Below, one piece after another: positions 24,374 through 34,291 of a stretch of DNA of 64,000 nt. The stretch comes from JAGPUQ01 sp947084925 (GTDB lineage Bacteria > Pseudomonadota > Gammaproteobacteria > Pseudomonadales > Porticoccaceae). A program made the position numbers and the translations under genes. The DNA is taken from contig CAMTUJ010000008.1 of assembly GCA_947084925.1 (NCBI GenBank), positions 1 through 64,000 on the forward strand, given 5' to 3'. The notes under the pieces are model-generated. The model saw only the letters and a list, made by a program, of their open reading frames with translations, ran no database searches and was not told the DNA's origin. Position 1 is the stretch's first letter, and every line of letters begins with the position of its first letter.

Positions 24374-24902
24374 CCGTCTCCTCCGACAGTGCTTCCAGGT
24401 TTCACTTGGACGGATGTCGTCATGCCGCTATCGCTGCCTGGGCGCGATCCGGCAAGGGTAGGACTGGTGTGGTGGCTAGTCGCTATGAGGATGTGTCTGG
24501 GCGCTGTATCCTCAACGTCTTCGATTCCTGCCATTTCGCTGACAGTCCTGATTTCATCGTAGCCAAGTGCTTCCGCCTCCCGGTTGGTGTTGGTTAGTTG
24601 CGGACCTTGGAGTTTTCTTGCTTGTCACGGCACCGTAAAGACCAGAAAGGTCTTGATGAGATTCGTCGTGCTCCACGGGCGGGGTCCAGACCTGAAAGGT
24701 CTCAAGGCTGACCTGGGCGGCAGCCTACAGCGGATTCTTGAATGGGCGTCGCTGGGTGTGCGTGTGATGCCGGTCCACGTCTATAAAGCCCGAGTGCATA
24801 CGCATATCGCGCTGATTGCAGTCTGGTAGCGAAGATCACTACGACGCATACCACGCAGGTCTTGATGGAGACCTAAAAGGTAACGACTTTGAATCGCCGA
24901 AT
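24374..24902. other. Spacer with repeated AGACC/GGTCT palindromes
   Basis: About 530 bases between the 255-aa gene and the LysR gene with no convincing gene. Three related short palindromes occur at 24639-24653, 24688-24702 and 24857-24874. It should contain the promoter of the 255-aa gene. Confidence 0.5.
24639..24874. repeat. Three AGACC-type short palindromes
   Basis: AGACC-aga-aAGGTCT (24639-24653), AGACCT-gaa-AGGTCT (24688-24702) and AGGTCT-tgatgg-AGACCT (24857-24874). The first and third are also followed or joined by CTTGATG. They look like repeated binding sites or hairpins. Confidence 0.55.
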
Positions 24903-25787
24903 TTACGTGGCTACCTTGCCGACTCGGCGAATAAAGTTGCTCAACTGTTCGGACGGCTCGTTGTTGGGCCTTAGCAGGTAGGTCGTGAACGTAAAGGCGC
25001 GTTCGGCCAGAGGACGCGCGATCACGTCCGTGCTCCTGCAAGCTTCGATGTGCGCCGCACTGGAAAATCCGACTCCATAGCCGGCCGCTACCAGTGCCAA
25101 CATCAGGTCATGCGAGGCTACTCGCTCAACAACGGTGGGCTCCGCATCGACCGAGCGAAGCAGACGTTCCAACTGTTGGTTGCAGCCCTCGCAGACTTCG
25201 GGATGGCACAGCACCAAGGGGTAGTTCACCACTTCATTCAGTGGCAAGTGCTTGTGCGCCAGCAATGGATGTCTGGCTGGAACAGCCACCACCAATGGAT
25301 CACGCCAAACTGGCTGAGCAATGATGCCAGGCGCGACTGCATCGGCCAGGGTGAAACCGACATCGTACAGATCATGGCGTAAGCCCCGTAGCTGTTGGGA
25401 AAACGGCATTTCAAATAGCCGTATCTCGACTTCCGGCTCCTCTTCTCTGCACAGGGCGAGCAATGCGCTTAGACGGGTTCGGGCGATGCCGTCAGATAGG
25501 GCTACACGCAAAGTGCCGCGATAGCCGGTTGCAGCGGCCTTTGCGTTGGTCTTCGCCTGTTCTAGGGCAACAAGGACGCGGCGGGCATCTTCCAGAAAGA
25601 CCTGACCGGCCCACGTCAGGCGTGTGCCGCGAGACGTGCGTTGGAACAGAACAACGCCCAGATCGGATTCGAGCTTCTTGATAGTGCGTGAAAGAGGAGA
25701 TTGCTCGATGTGCAGGCGCTCAGCGGCCCGACTGAAGCTGCGTTCTTCAGCCACGGCAATGAAGCATCGAAGATGGCGTAGTTCCAT
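24903..25787 (-). CDS. LysR family regulator next to the metal efflux genes
   Basis: A 294-aa LysR-type regulator from the ATG at 25787, with AGGAGG eight bases upstream. The N-terminal helix-turn-helix is standard (MELRHLRCFIAVAEERSFSRAAERLHIEQSPLSRTIKKLE). The effector domain contains an unusual cluster LVLCHPEVCEGCNQQLERLL (three Cys within about 10 residues), which could bind a metal or act as a redox sensor; this is inference. It is 47 bases downstream of the P-type ATPase stop, in the same orientation, at the end of the czc-like cluster. Confidence 0.88.
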   Translation of the reverse strand: MELRHLRCFIAVAEERSFSRAAERLHIEQSPLSRTIKKLESDLGVVLFQRTSRGTRLTWAGQVFLEDARRVLVALEQAKTNAKAAATGYRGTLRVALSDGIARTRLSALLALCREEEPEVEIRLFEMPFSQQLRGLRHDLYDVGFTLADAVAPGIIAQPVWRDPLVVAVPARHPLLAHKHLPLNEVVNYPLVLCHPEVCEGCNQQLERLLRSVDAEPTVVERVASHDLMLALVAAGYGVGFSSAAHIEACRSTDVIARPLAERAFTFTTYLLRPNNEPSEQLSNFIRRVGKVAT

Positions 25788-25834
25788 GGAGCGCCTCCTA
25801 TTTGTGCGTGACTCGTACAGCACGCATCGCCGAT

Positions 25835-28255
25835 TTATCTCTCCCGATAGGCAAGCAGCCTGAGCGCGTTGAACACAACTACCAGCGTCGAGCCTTCATG
25901 GGCCGCAACCGCTGGACCGATGCCGAGCCCCAGGATCGTCGCAGGCACCAGTAGTGCCACGACGCCAAGACTGATGAACAGGTTCTGCCGAATGATCATG
26001 CGCGCCTGCCGGCTGAGTCCGACGGCGAACGGCAGATGGGAGAGGTCATCGGCCATCAGGGCAACGTCGGCCGTTTCCAGCGCTACGTCCGATCCTGCCG
26101 CGCCCATGGCGATTCCCACGGTTGCATTGGCCATGGCTGGAGCATCGTTGACGCCATCGCCAACCATCGCGACCTCACCGGCTTCTCGAAGCTTCTCGAT
26201 CGCCTCCACCTTGTCTTCCGGCATCAGGTCGCCCCACGCCTCATCCAGGCCGACTTGCTTGGCGACAGCATCAGCGACTCGCTGGTTGTCGCCAGAGATC
26301 ATGATCATGCGGGTGATGCCGATCTTCCGTAGTCGCTCAAGCGCAGACCGTGCCGATGCGCGTGGTGTGTCCATGAGGCCGATCACGCCAAGGTCGCGCC
26401 CATTCCGGCGGACCACCATGGTGGTCCGCCCCTCATTGCGGAGCTGTTCGACAGCGAAGGCAACAGACTCCGACAAGGGCGGCAGGCCATCAGCGCCGAA
26501 CATCTCGGCCTTGCCGATCTGCACTGTATCGTCTTCGATCCGAGCGACCACACCCTGTCCGGTCAGGCTGCGAAGCCCGGACGCAGTAGGCAGAGGCGCA
26601 CCACCAAGACGTTGCGTGCCGTCGCGCACAATCGCGCGGGCCAGGGGATGATCGCTTAATGCTTCGACCGCAACCGCCGTTGCCAGTAACTCGGCCTCGT
26701 CAATGTCGGGTGCCGGTGATACGTCAGTGATGCGCGGTCGTCCTTCTGTGAGCGTGCCGGTCTTGTCAAACGCGAGCGCATTGAGCGATCCGAGCTTTTC
26801 GAGTGGAGCACCACCTTTGATCAGAACACCGCCCCGTGCAGCGCGGGCGATACCAGAAAGCACGGCGCTCGGCGTGGCGATGGCGAGTGCGCAAGGGCTG
26901 GCCGCGACGAGAACGGCCATCGCGCGATAGAAGCTATCCCGGAATGGCTCGTCCACGACGACCCACGCGAACAGCAGCAACACGGCCAGCGCCAGCACTG
27001 CCGGAACGAAAACACGCTCGAACCGATCGGTGAATCGCTGGGTCGGCGATTTTCGCGTCTCAGCTTCGCTGACCATTTTCACGATGCGCGCCAGCGCGCT
27101 CTCCGAGGAACGTTTGGTCACCACGATCTCGATCGCGCCAGAGCCATTGATGGTGCCTGCGAACACGCGATGCGCCGCATCCAGCAGATCGGGCCGTGCG
27201 GTGGCTTTCGCGCGGTCGGGAACTGGACGTTTATCGACTGGCACACTCTCTCCGGTGACGGGAGCCTGATCGACGCTGCTTTCACCTGACACCACGAACC
27301 CGTCTGCCGGCAGGCGCTCATTGGGGAGGACGATCACGACATCGCCCAGCGCCAGTGTCTCCACTGCGACCTCCATGATCGTGTCGCCACGACGAACCTT
27401 TGCGGTCGCCGGAGCAAGTTCGGCGAGCGCTTCGATCGCGCGCTTGGCGCGACCCATGGCGTAGTGTTCGAGTGAATGACCGAGGCTGAACAGGAACAGC
27501 AGCAGCGCACCTTCGGCCCATGCCCCGAGCGCCGCCGCGCCAGCCGCAGCGACCAGCATCAGCGTGTCGATCTCGAAACGCTTGAGCTTCAGGTTCTGGA
27601 CCGCTTCTCCGACGGTGTAGAAGCCGCCGAAGAAGTAGGCGCCGAGATAACAGGCAAGCGGCAGCCAGCCTGGCAAAGGCGTCAGTTTTTCGATTGCAAA
27701 CCCGGTAACGAGGAGTCCACCGCAAATCAGAGAAAAGATCAGCTCGCTGTTGGCGCCGAAGATACCGCCGTGGCGGTGGTCGCCATCCGCCTCATGCCGA
27801 TGTGTTTCGGACTTGCGACCCACGCCGGCCTCTGCCAGCGCTGCACGAATGTCGTCCTCTGATGTCTGCTGACGGTCGAACTCCAGCCGTACCACGCCGC
27901 CGACGCTGACCTCGGCTTCGAGCACGCCGGGTAGATTCAGTAACTGTTCGGTTACTGTTCGCGCCCGCCGCTGGTGGGTGATGCCCTCGATGTTCCAGAC
28001 GAGATGGCCGAACTGTTCGGTAATGCGCGCACCTGCCGCCTCGACCAGTTCGCGGATGCGCGCGAGCGGAAGCGTGTCGGGGTCATAGTGGATGCAGAGT
28101 TGATGCGTTGCCGGGGAGCCATCACTTCGGACATGGGCATCCTCCACACCAGTCTGGCCCCGCAGCTCGGCCAGGAGCCGTCCCACGCAGGCATCGGCGT
28201 CGTGCGGAATGTCCGGCAGCAGGAGGGGAAGATCGAGACGCAGTTTGTTCGTCAT
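25835..28255 (-). CDS. P1B-4 type heavy-metal ATPase (CzcP/CoaT-like)
   Basis: An 806-aa P-type ATPase. The membrane motif is SPCALAIATP, not CPC, and the last membrane segments carry HEGSTLVVVFNALRLL; both are features of the P1B-4 group that exports Co, Zn or Cd. The actuator TGES, DKTGT and GDGVNDAPAMA are all present. The N-terminal ~150 residues lack the GxxCxxC metal motif but resemble degenerate ferredoxin-like domains and end in a His-rich stretch (THRHEADGDHRHGG). It overlaps czcA by 4 bases, so it is translationally coupled to the RND pump, as CzcP is linked to Czc in other bacteria. Confidence 0.93.
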   Translation of the reverse strand: MTNKLRLDLPLLLPDIPHDADACVGRLLAELRGQTGVEDAHVRSDGSPATHQLCIHYDPDTLPLARIRELVEAAGARITEQFGHLVWNIEGITHQRRARTVTEQLLNLPGVLEAEVSVGGVVRLEFDRQQTSEDDIRAALAEAGVGRKSETHRHEADGDHRHGGIFGANSELIFSLICGGLLVTGFAIEKLTPLPGWLPLACYLGAYFFGGFYTVGEAVQNLKLKRFEIDTLMLVAAAGAAALGAWAEGALLLFLFSLGHSLEHYAMGRAKRAIEALAELAPATAKVRRGDTIMEVAVETLALGDVVIVLPNERLPADGFVVSGESSVDQAPVTGESVPVDKRPVPDRAKATARPDLLDAAHRVFAGTINGSGAIEIVVTKRSSESALARIVKMVSEAETRKSPTQRFTDRFERVFVPAVLALAVLLLFAWVVVDEPFRDSFYRAMAVLVAASPCALAIATPSAVLSGIARAARGGVLIKGGAPLEKLGSLNALAFDKTGTLTEGRPRITDVSPAPDIDEAELLATAVAVEALSDHPLARAIVRDGTQRLGGAPLPTASGLRSLTGQGVVARIEDDTVQIGKAEMFGADGLPPLSESVAFAVEQLRNEGRTTMVVRRNGRDLGVIGLMDTPRASARSALERLRKIGITRMIMISGDNQRVADAVAKQVGLDEAWGDLMPEDKVEAIEKLREAGEVAMVGDGVNDAPAMANATVGIAMGAAGSDVALETADVALMADDLSHLPFAVGLSRQARMIIRQNLFISLGVVALLVPATILGLGIGPAVAAHEGSTLVVVFNALRLLAYRER

Positions 28256-31200
28256 ACGCTGGCCCCTCTATTGATGTGTGGCTTCGCAGCTCGCGCGGCG
28301 AAGGTAGGCAGCACCAGCAGGGTCAGTGCAGTTGCGGTCAGCAATCCGCCGATCACTACGGTGGCAAGCGGCTTTTGTACTTCCGCGCCCGCGCCGGTGG
28401 CGATCGCCATCGGAATGAAGCCGACGATGGCGACCAGAGCGGTGGTCAGGACGGCCCGCAGACGACTGGCGGCACCGGCAGCGGCGGCTTCCAGCGGCGG
28501 ATCGCCAGCGGTCAGGCGTTCGCGAATCGCCTGCATCAGCACCAGGCCGTTGAGCGTCGCCACACCCGACACGGCGATAAAGCCCACGGCTGCCGACACC
28601 GAGAAGGGCATCCCGCGCACCAGCAGGGCCAGCGCGCCACCCACCAGCGCAAGGGGGACACAGACGAACACCAGGCCGGCTTCCCTGACGCTGCCCAGGG
28701 CCAGGAACAGCAGTACGCCAATCAGCACGAAGACGAACGGGACCACCACCATCAATCGCTGCTCGGCGCGCTGAAGATTCTCGAACTGGCCGCCCCAGTC
28801 GAGATGGACGCCGGCCGGCAGCGCGACGCCGGCCACCGCGTCCTGCGCCTCGGCGACGAAGCCGCCCAGGTCACGGCCACGGACATTGGCCTGCACTACC
28901 ATGCGGCGGCTGCCGTTTTCACGACTGATCTGGTTCGGACCTTCGCTGATCTGAATGCGTGCCACCGAAGACAGGGGCACCGTGGTTCCGGTGGGCGTCG
29001 TGATCGGCAGCGCGGCCAGGCTGGCGGGATCGTTGCGGACATCATTGCCGAGGCGAACCACCACGTCGAAGCGGCGATCACCTTCGAAAATGCGTCCGGC
29101 GGCCATGCCACCAATGCCGATGGCCACTGCTTCGCTGACGTCGGCGGCGGCAAGCCCGTAGGCCGCCGCAGCCGACCGATCGACTTGCACGGTCAGGGTA
29201 GGTAGCCCGGACACCTGCTCGACACGCACATCCGCCGCACCTTCGATCTGACGCAGCCGGTTTGCCACTTGGTCTGCGATTGCTTGCAGTACCGTGAAGT
29301 CATCACCGAAGACCATGACGGCAAGATCGGTACGCACGCCCGAGATCAGTTCATTGAAACGCAGCTCGATCGGCTGGCTGAACTCGAAGGCGTTGCCGAT
29401 CTGTTCGTCGGCGACGGCAGCGATCCGTTCGACCAGTGCCTCCTTGCCGAGCGACGGGTCTGGCCAGTCACTCCGAGGCTTGAGCATGATCACGGCGTCG
29501 GAGATGTTCGGCGGCATGGGGTCCACCGCCGCCTCGGCAGTGCCGGTACGGGAGAAGACCGTGCGCACTTCAGGCTGGGCCGTGATCGCCTGTTCCAGCG
29601 CCATATGCATACTCAACGACTGTTCCAGGGAGGCGGACGGTACCCGCAGTGCCTGCATGGCAATGTCACCCTCGTCCAGCGTTGGCGTGAACTCCCGTCC
29701 CAGGGATAGAAATGCCGAGGCCCCGATGACCAGCGCCAGCAGCGCCGATCCCAGCACGATCCGGGGCCGCACGATGGCGGCGCGAATCACCGGCTCGATC
29801 CCGTGCCGTACAAAGCGGATCACGCGGGTTTCGTGATGGCCCTCATTGGTCTCAGGGACAGACTTGGGTTCACGCACGAACAGCGCGGCCATCGCCGGTA
29901 CGAAGGTAAAGGAGAAGATGAACGCACCTGCAAGGGCCAGCATGAAGGTGGCTGCCATCGGCTGGAATGTTTTTCCTTCTACCCCTTCGAGAGTCAGGAT
30001 CGGCGCGAACACCAACAGAATGATGAGCTGGCCAAAGGCGGCGGGCCTCACCATCTTGCGAGCTGCTTGCATGGCGACACCCAGGCGTTCCATTGCGGTC
30101 AGTGGCCGACCCAGCTCCTGACGTCGCTGGCCGAGCATCAGTAGCGTCGCTTCGATCACGATCACCGCCCCATCGACCAGAATGCCGAAGTCGAGGGCAC
30201 CCAGGCTCATCAGGTTGCCGCTGATCCCGAACCGGTTCATGCCGATGACCGCGAACAGGAAGGACAGCGGGATCACCAGCGCAGTGATCGCCGCCGCGCG
30301 GATATTGCCGAGCAGCAGGAACAGCACCGCGATCACCAGCAGCGCGCCTTCCGTCAGGTTCTTGGCAACCGTGTTGATCGTGGCATTGACCAGCACGCTG
30401 CGGTCCAGCACTGGTTCCGCGACGATGCCCGGGGGCAGTGACTGGCTGACTTGCGCCAATCGCGCAGCCGCTGCCTGGGCGGCGGTGCGGCTGTTGCCGC
30501 CGGCGATCATCAGCGCGGTGCCGAGTACCGCTTCATGACCATCGCGCGTCGCCGCCCCCTGGCGTGGCGCCTGGCCGATCTCGACGGTCGCCACATCGGC
30601 GACGCGCACGACCAGGCCGGCGCGATTGGCCACCGGCGCTTGGGCGAGGTCTTCCACCGTCTCGGCCAGTGCATCGGCCCGCACCACCAGACCTTCGCCG
30701 CCGCGCTGGATGAAACCCGCGCCGGCCTGGACGTTCGCGCGCTCCAGCGCCTGGACCAGATCGCTGAGGCCGAGTCCATGGGCAGCGAGCCTGGCCGGAT
30801 CGGGCCGCACCGCGTATTCCTTGACATAACCGCCGGTGGTGTCGATGCCCGCCAGGCCCGGCGTAGAGCGCATCTGCGGTGCGATGATCCAGTCCTGGAC
30901 CGTGCGCAAATAGGTGGCGCGCGCCTCGGGCGTGATCAGCCGTTCACCTTCCGGCGTCAGATAGACCTCGCCCTCTTGCCAGCCGGGTTGACCGGGCTCG
31001 GCGAGATTAGTGCTGTTGAACGGTACATAGTCCACCGTCCACATCAGCACTTCGCCAAGCCCGGTAGTGACCGGCGACATCACCGGAACGGCGCCCTCGG
31101 GCAAGTCTTCCTGGACCTCACGCATCCGCTCCGCGACCTGCTGGCGCGCGAAGTAGATGTCGGTCTGGTCCGTGAACACGGCGGTGATCTGAGAGAAGCC

Positions 31201-31464
31201 GTTGCGCGACAGTGAACGGGTGTGGGTCAGGCCAGGGATGCCGGCAAGCCCCGTTTCCAGCGGATAGGTGACCAGCCGCTCGATCTGCTCGGGCGCGAGC
31301 GCGGGCGCCACTGTGTTGATCTGTACCTGGCGGTTGGTGATGTCCGGTACCGCGTCGATCGGCAGCCGGTTCAGTTCGAGCAGGCCATAGGCGGCCACCA
31401 CGGCGGCGGCGATCACCACGAACCAGCGAAAGCGCACTGAGGTTTCGATAATGAACTTGAACAT
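28252..31464 (-). CDS. czcA: CzcA-like RND heavy-metal efflux pump
   Basis: A 1070-aa inner-membrane RND transporter that drives metal cations out with CzcB and CzcC using the proton gradient. The start (FIIETSVRFRWFVVIAAAVVAAYG) is the first membrane helix. The proton-relay segment in TM4 is LGALDFGILVDGAVIVIEA, the heavy-metal efflux signature with its two Asp and a Glu. The large periplasmic loops and the second helical bundle are complete. The metal specificity (Co/Zn/Cd or Cu/Ag) is not certain from sequence; neighbours favour divalent cations. Confidence 0.93.
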   Translation of the reverse strand: MFKFIIETSVRFRWFVVIAAAVVAAYGLLELNRLPIDAVPDITNRQVQINTVAPALAPEQIERLVTYPLETGLAGIPGLTHTRSLSRNGFSQITAVFTDQTDIYFARQQVAERMREVQEDLPEGAVPVMSPVTTGLGEVLMWTVDYVPFNSTNLAEPGQPGWQEGEVYLTPEGERLITPEARATYLRTVQDWIIAPQMRSTPGLAGIDTTGGYVKEYAVRPDPARLAAHGLGLSDLVQALERANVQAGAGFIQRGGEGLVVRADALAETVEDLAQAPVANRAGLVVRVADVATVEIGQAPRQGAATRDGHEAVLGTALMIAGGNSRTAAQAAAARLAQVSQSLPPGIVAEPVLDRSVLVNATINTVAKNLTEGALLVIAVLFLLLGNIRAAAITALVIPLSFLFAVIGMNRFGISGNLMSLGALDFGILVDGAVIVIEATLLMLGQRRQELGRPLTAMERLGVAMQAARKMVRPAAFGQLIILLVFAPILTLEGVEGKTFQPMAATFMLALAGAFIFSFTFVPAMAALFVREPKSVPETNEGHHETRVIRFVRHGIEPVIRAAIVRPRIVLGSALLALVIGASAFLSLGREFTPTLDEGDIAMQALRVPSASLEQSLSMHMALEQAITAQPEVRTVFSRTGTAEAAVDPMPPNISDAVIMLKPRSDWPDPSLGKEALVERIAAVADEQIGNAFEFSQPIELRFNELISGVRTDLAVMVFGDDFTVLQAIADQVANRLRQIEGAADVRVEQVSGLPTLTVQVDRSAAAAYGLAAADVSEAVAIGIGGMAAGRIFEGDRRFDVVVRLGNDVRNDPASLAALPITTPTGTTVPLSSVARIQISEGPNQISRENGSRRMVVQANVRGRDLGGFVAEAQDAVAGVALPAGVHLDWGGQFENLQRAEQRLMVVVPFVFVLIGVLLFLALGSVREAGLVFVCVPLALVGGALALLVRGMPFSVSAAVGFIAVSGVATLNGLVLMQAIRERLTAGDPPLEAAAAGAASRLRAVLTTALVAIVGFIPMAIATGAGAEVQKPLATVVIGGLLTATALTLLVLPTFAARAAKPHINRGASV

Positions 31465-31475
31465 GGGTTGCTTCC

Positions 31476-32642
31476 TCAGTGGCTGTGTTCGGCCTCGCCT
31501 TTGGCGAGTTCGGCTTTCAGGAGGAAGGCGTTGATCCCAACGATGCGCTCTGAGCCATCAAGCCCGTTCAGTATCTCGACATGGCCGCCAGCTCGACGGC
31601 CAGCGAGCACCGGCGTTGCCCGGAAGCCTTCGTCAGTGGCGACGAACACCACCGATCGCCCGTCCACCGTTTGCACCGCGTCGGCGGGGACGGTCAGCCC
31701 ATCCTCCTGCCTATCGGTAACGATGACCCCCGTCACTGGCGAGCCGGCGGGCGGCAGGACGCCCGAAACCGGACGAGCCCGGATGAGGGTGGCATTGCCT
31801 TGCTCACGCACATTGGCGGCTACCCCTAATACCACCGCTTCGAAATCGCCGGAGGGGCTTCTGACTTCGATGCGAGATCCGGAGATCACCTGCGCCGCCA
31901 AGGCCGGTGGCGCGGTGAAGACGAGTTCCGTCTGCGCGGGATTGGAGACCTCCGCGACGCCACCGCCGGCAGCGACGAATCCGCCCGGCGTGACCTGGAC
32001 CGTGCCGACGACACCCGCGATCGGGCTGACGATGGCGACACGGCCCTGTGCGTCGGGGGCGCCGGCTGCCACCACCTGCGCCTGTGCCGCCCTGGCCACC
32101 GCATCGGCGGCTAGCGAGCGGGCGCGGGACGCTTCCAGTTCCTGGCGGGCAACCACGCCCTGTTCGACCAGATTCGAGTCACGTCGATACTCCAGGCGTG
32201 CGGCTTCCGCCCCGGCGGCCGCGGCCTCGGCATTGGCGCGCAGAGTGGCGGCTTCGCCACTGATTACCACAACCAGCGTCTGGCCCGCTTCAACCGGCGA
32301 GCCGGGTGCGACCTGTACCTGCTCGACTCGGCCGCCCACGATGGCGGAGATCGCTGTGCGGGCGTCCAGGGCAGATTCAACCCGCCCCGTCAGTCGAGTC
32401 TCGTTGCCGCCGCCACGACCCACCGCGACGATACCGATGCCTGACGCCTCGATTTGTCGCGCCGTCAGGACGACAACACCTTCGGGCGCCTCGTCATCGT
32501 GGTCGTCATGGTCATCGTGATCATCGCCTTCGACGTGAGCAGCGTGCTCCGTGTGGGGGATCAGTTGGGCAAGGCCAAAGCCCGCTCCAAGTGCGACAAG
32601 CAGTGCTGCTCCAAAGAGGAGCCGGATATTTTTGGGTGTCAT
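31476..32642 (-). CDS. czcB: CzcB-like periplasmic adaptor protein
   Basis: A 388-aa membrane fusion protein from the ATG at 32642 (MTPKNIRLLFGAALLVALGAG, an N-terminal membrane anchor). After the anchor is a His/Asp-rich stretch (HTEHAAHVEGDDHDDHDDHDD, about residues 28-48) and the C-terminus ends AEHSH, both probable metal-binding sites. A lipoyl-like/coiled-coil adaptor body follows (ISAIVGGRVEQVQVAPGSPVEAGQ). It links CzcA to CzcC. It is 10 bases downstream of czcC and 11 bases upstream of czcA. Confidence 0.92.
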   Translation of the reverse strand: MTPKNIRLLFGAALLVALGAGFGLAQLIPHTEHAAHVEGDDHDDHDDHDDEAPEGVVVLTARQIEASGIGIVAVGRGGGNETRLTGRVESALDARTAISAIVGGRVEQVQVAPGSPVEAGQTLVVVISGEAATLRANAEAAAAGAEAARLEYRRDSNLVEQGVVARQELEASRARSLAADAVARAAQAQVVAAGAPDAQGRVAIVSPIAGVVGTVQVTPGGFVAAGGGVAEVSNPAQTELVFTAPPALAAQVISGSRIEVRSPSGDFEAVVLGVAANVREQGNATLIRARPVSGVLPPAGSPVTGVIVTDRQEDGLTVPADAVQTVDGRSVVFVATDEGFRATPVLAGRRAGGHVEILNGLDGSERIVGINAFLLKAELAKGEAEHSH

Positions 32643-32652
32643 CAATGCTTCC

Positions 32653-33891
32653 TCAAAATGGAGCGCGGCCGTCGAGGCGCGCGAGTTCGACTTCTGCACG
32701 GACGCGCGCCAGGCGTGCGTCCACTGCGGTATTGCGTGCGGCAATCAAGGCCGCCCGTATGCTGCGCAGCTCCAACTGCGAGATGCGCCCGGCATCGAAC
32801 CCGTCGCGTGCGAGGCGGTAGGCTTCTTCGGCAGCAGCGACGCCGTTGTCGGCAGCACGTGTCCGAGTGATCGACGCATCAAGGCGGGCTTGTGCAGCGC
32901 TGCGATCCGCCTGGGCCTCCAGTTTCAAACTGGCCAGCCGCGCCTCGGCAGCTCGCTGCTCGGCACGGGCTGCACTGATAGCGCCCGTGTTTCTGTCGAA
33001 CAGTGGAAGGGACACGCTGATGCCGAAGGTGAGTGCTTGGGTGTCGTATTCTTCGAATCGCCGGACACCGAGCGAAGCAGTCACGTCGGGACGAGCACGA
33101 AGTCGCTCCACGTTCACGAATTCACCAGCCGCATCCAGCTCGGCCTCGGCAATTTGAACAGCCAGGGGGTTGCGTGCATCCGGCGTGAAGGGGTTGGGTG
33201 CGCGATTCAGCAGGCTGGTTTCGATGGATGTGACCGGCTCGGTCAGCATCGCCACTGCGGCGAGGCGCGCGAAAGCTGCATCCCGGTTTGCCCGTGTCTC
33301 GTCCACGACGGCACGAGCAGCTTCCACTTCGCTTTCGGCCTGAACGCCACGAAGCACGGCCTCGCGACCTTCTTCCACAAGGGCCATCACAGCGCTTGCA
33401 TCCGCCTGCGTCAGCGACAGTGCCTCGGCGGCCAGTTCATACTGCAAAGAGGCTGCTTCCGCTTCGGCATAGATCAGCGCCAGGCGGCCTGCGATCGCCC
33501 ATCGCGACTGGTCGCGGCGCAGGCCGGCCGCGTCGGCTTCCGCCCGTGCGGCACCGATTCGCGCGCCCCGCTGTCCCCACAGTTCCAGAGGTTGACTGAC
33601 GGAAAACGTGGTCTCTGCGGCGCCATAGCCAGTGAACGGCGAGCGACCGTAAGCGTTCTCGGCCTCCAGGGAGATGGAAGGATTAGGCAACGCACGGGCT
33701 TGTTGCGCGCGCGCCCTGGCGGCGTCGAGCAACGCCTCGGCTTCTAGTGTCGCCGGGGTTCGATCGAGATGCTCGATCAGTGTTTCATAGGGTGGAGCGG
33801 GCTCGGCCCTTGCTGGCAGTGCCAGCGTGATTGCTGTGGCGACCACAGCGAAGCCAACCGCGCATAGCGGCCGGCCGAACAACATGAACAT
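32653..33891 (-). CDS. czcC: CzcC-like outer-membrane factor (TolC family)
   Basis: A 412-aa protein starting at the ATG at 33891, chosen because GGGAG lies eight bases upstream; a longer open frame reaches 33933. A signal peptide ends near ALPARA. The rest has the TolC-family repeat pattern of long helices (LEAEALLDAARARAQQARALPNPSISLEAENAYG...; EAAYRLARDGFDAGRISQLELRSIRAALIAARN). It should form the outer-membrane channel of the efflux complex. It is the first of the czcCBA genes. Confidence 0.92.
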   Translation of the reverse strand: MFMLFGRPLCAVGFAVVATAITLALPARAEPAPPYETLIEHLDRTPATLEAEALLDAARARAQQARALPNPSISLEAENAYGRSPFTGYGAAETTFSVSQPLELWGQRGARIGAARAEADAAGLRRDQSRWAIAGRLALIYAEAEAASLQYELAAEALSLTQADASAVMALVEEGREAVLRGVQAESEVEAARAVVDETRANRDAAFARLAAVAMLTEPVTSIETSLLNRAPNPFTPDARNPLAVQIAEAELDAAGEFVNVERLRARPDVTASLGVRRFEEYDTQALTFGISVSLPLFDRNTGAISAARAEQRAAEARLASLKLEAQADRSAAQARLDASITRTRAADNGVAAAEEAYRLARDGFDAGRISQLELRSIRAALIAARNTAVDARLARVRAEVELARLDGRAPF

Positions 33892-33952
33892 AAGAAAACT
33901 CCCAAAGCTAAAGTTGACGAAACGACCGTGCAAGCAGCACGGCCCGGATTCG

Positions 33953-34291
33953 TCAGGCTTTGGGGGGTCGCATCAATCCATCAGGCGTGTGTGATGCGAT
34001 AGCATCACTGTCTGGCCGTTGGTGCGCCAAGGGCAGGGAAGCGGTCTCGGCCGCTGAATTCGGGGGAACGTGAGCGTGTGTATGGTGACAATGCCCGTGG
34101 CTACAGGCGCTATGACCGAAGCCGGAACCCTTGTCCTTGCTATCGTCACTGTCACTATGGGTTTCAACGTGTGAATACGTATCCCCACCCTCAGATGCGC
34201 ACAAGACCGCATCAGCCATAGGGATGACAATGAGCGTTGCGAGAAGCAACGCCATCACTGCCAGCCTATGTCTGAACAAAATACGCATCAT
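33953..34291 (-). CDS. Small His/Cys-rich periplasmic protein (CzcI-like)
   Basis: A 112-aa protein with an N-terminal signal or anchor (FRHRLAVMALLLATLIVIPMADAVLC) and a metal-binding-like stretch CSHGHCHHTHAHV. Proteins of this size and composition (CzcI/CzcE-like) precede czcCBA in other bacteria and are thought to bind or sense the metal in the periplasm. It is 61 bases upstream of czcC in the same orientation. Its own start at 34291 is MMRILFRHRLAV. The name is by position and composition only. Confidence 0.75.
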   Translation of the reverse strand: MMRILFRHRLAVMALLLATLIVIPMADAVLCASEGGDTYSHVETHSDSDDSKDKGSGFGHSACSHGHCHHTHAHVPPNSAAETASLPLAHQRPDSDAIASHTPDGLMRPPKA

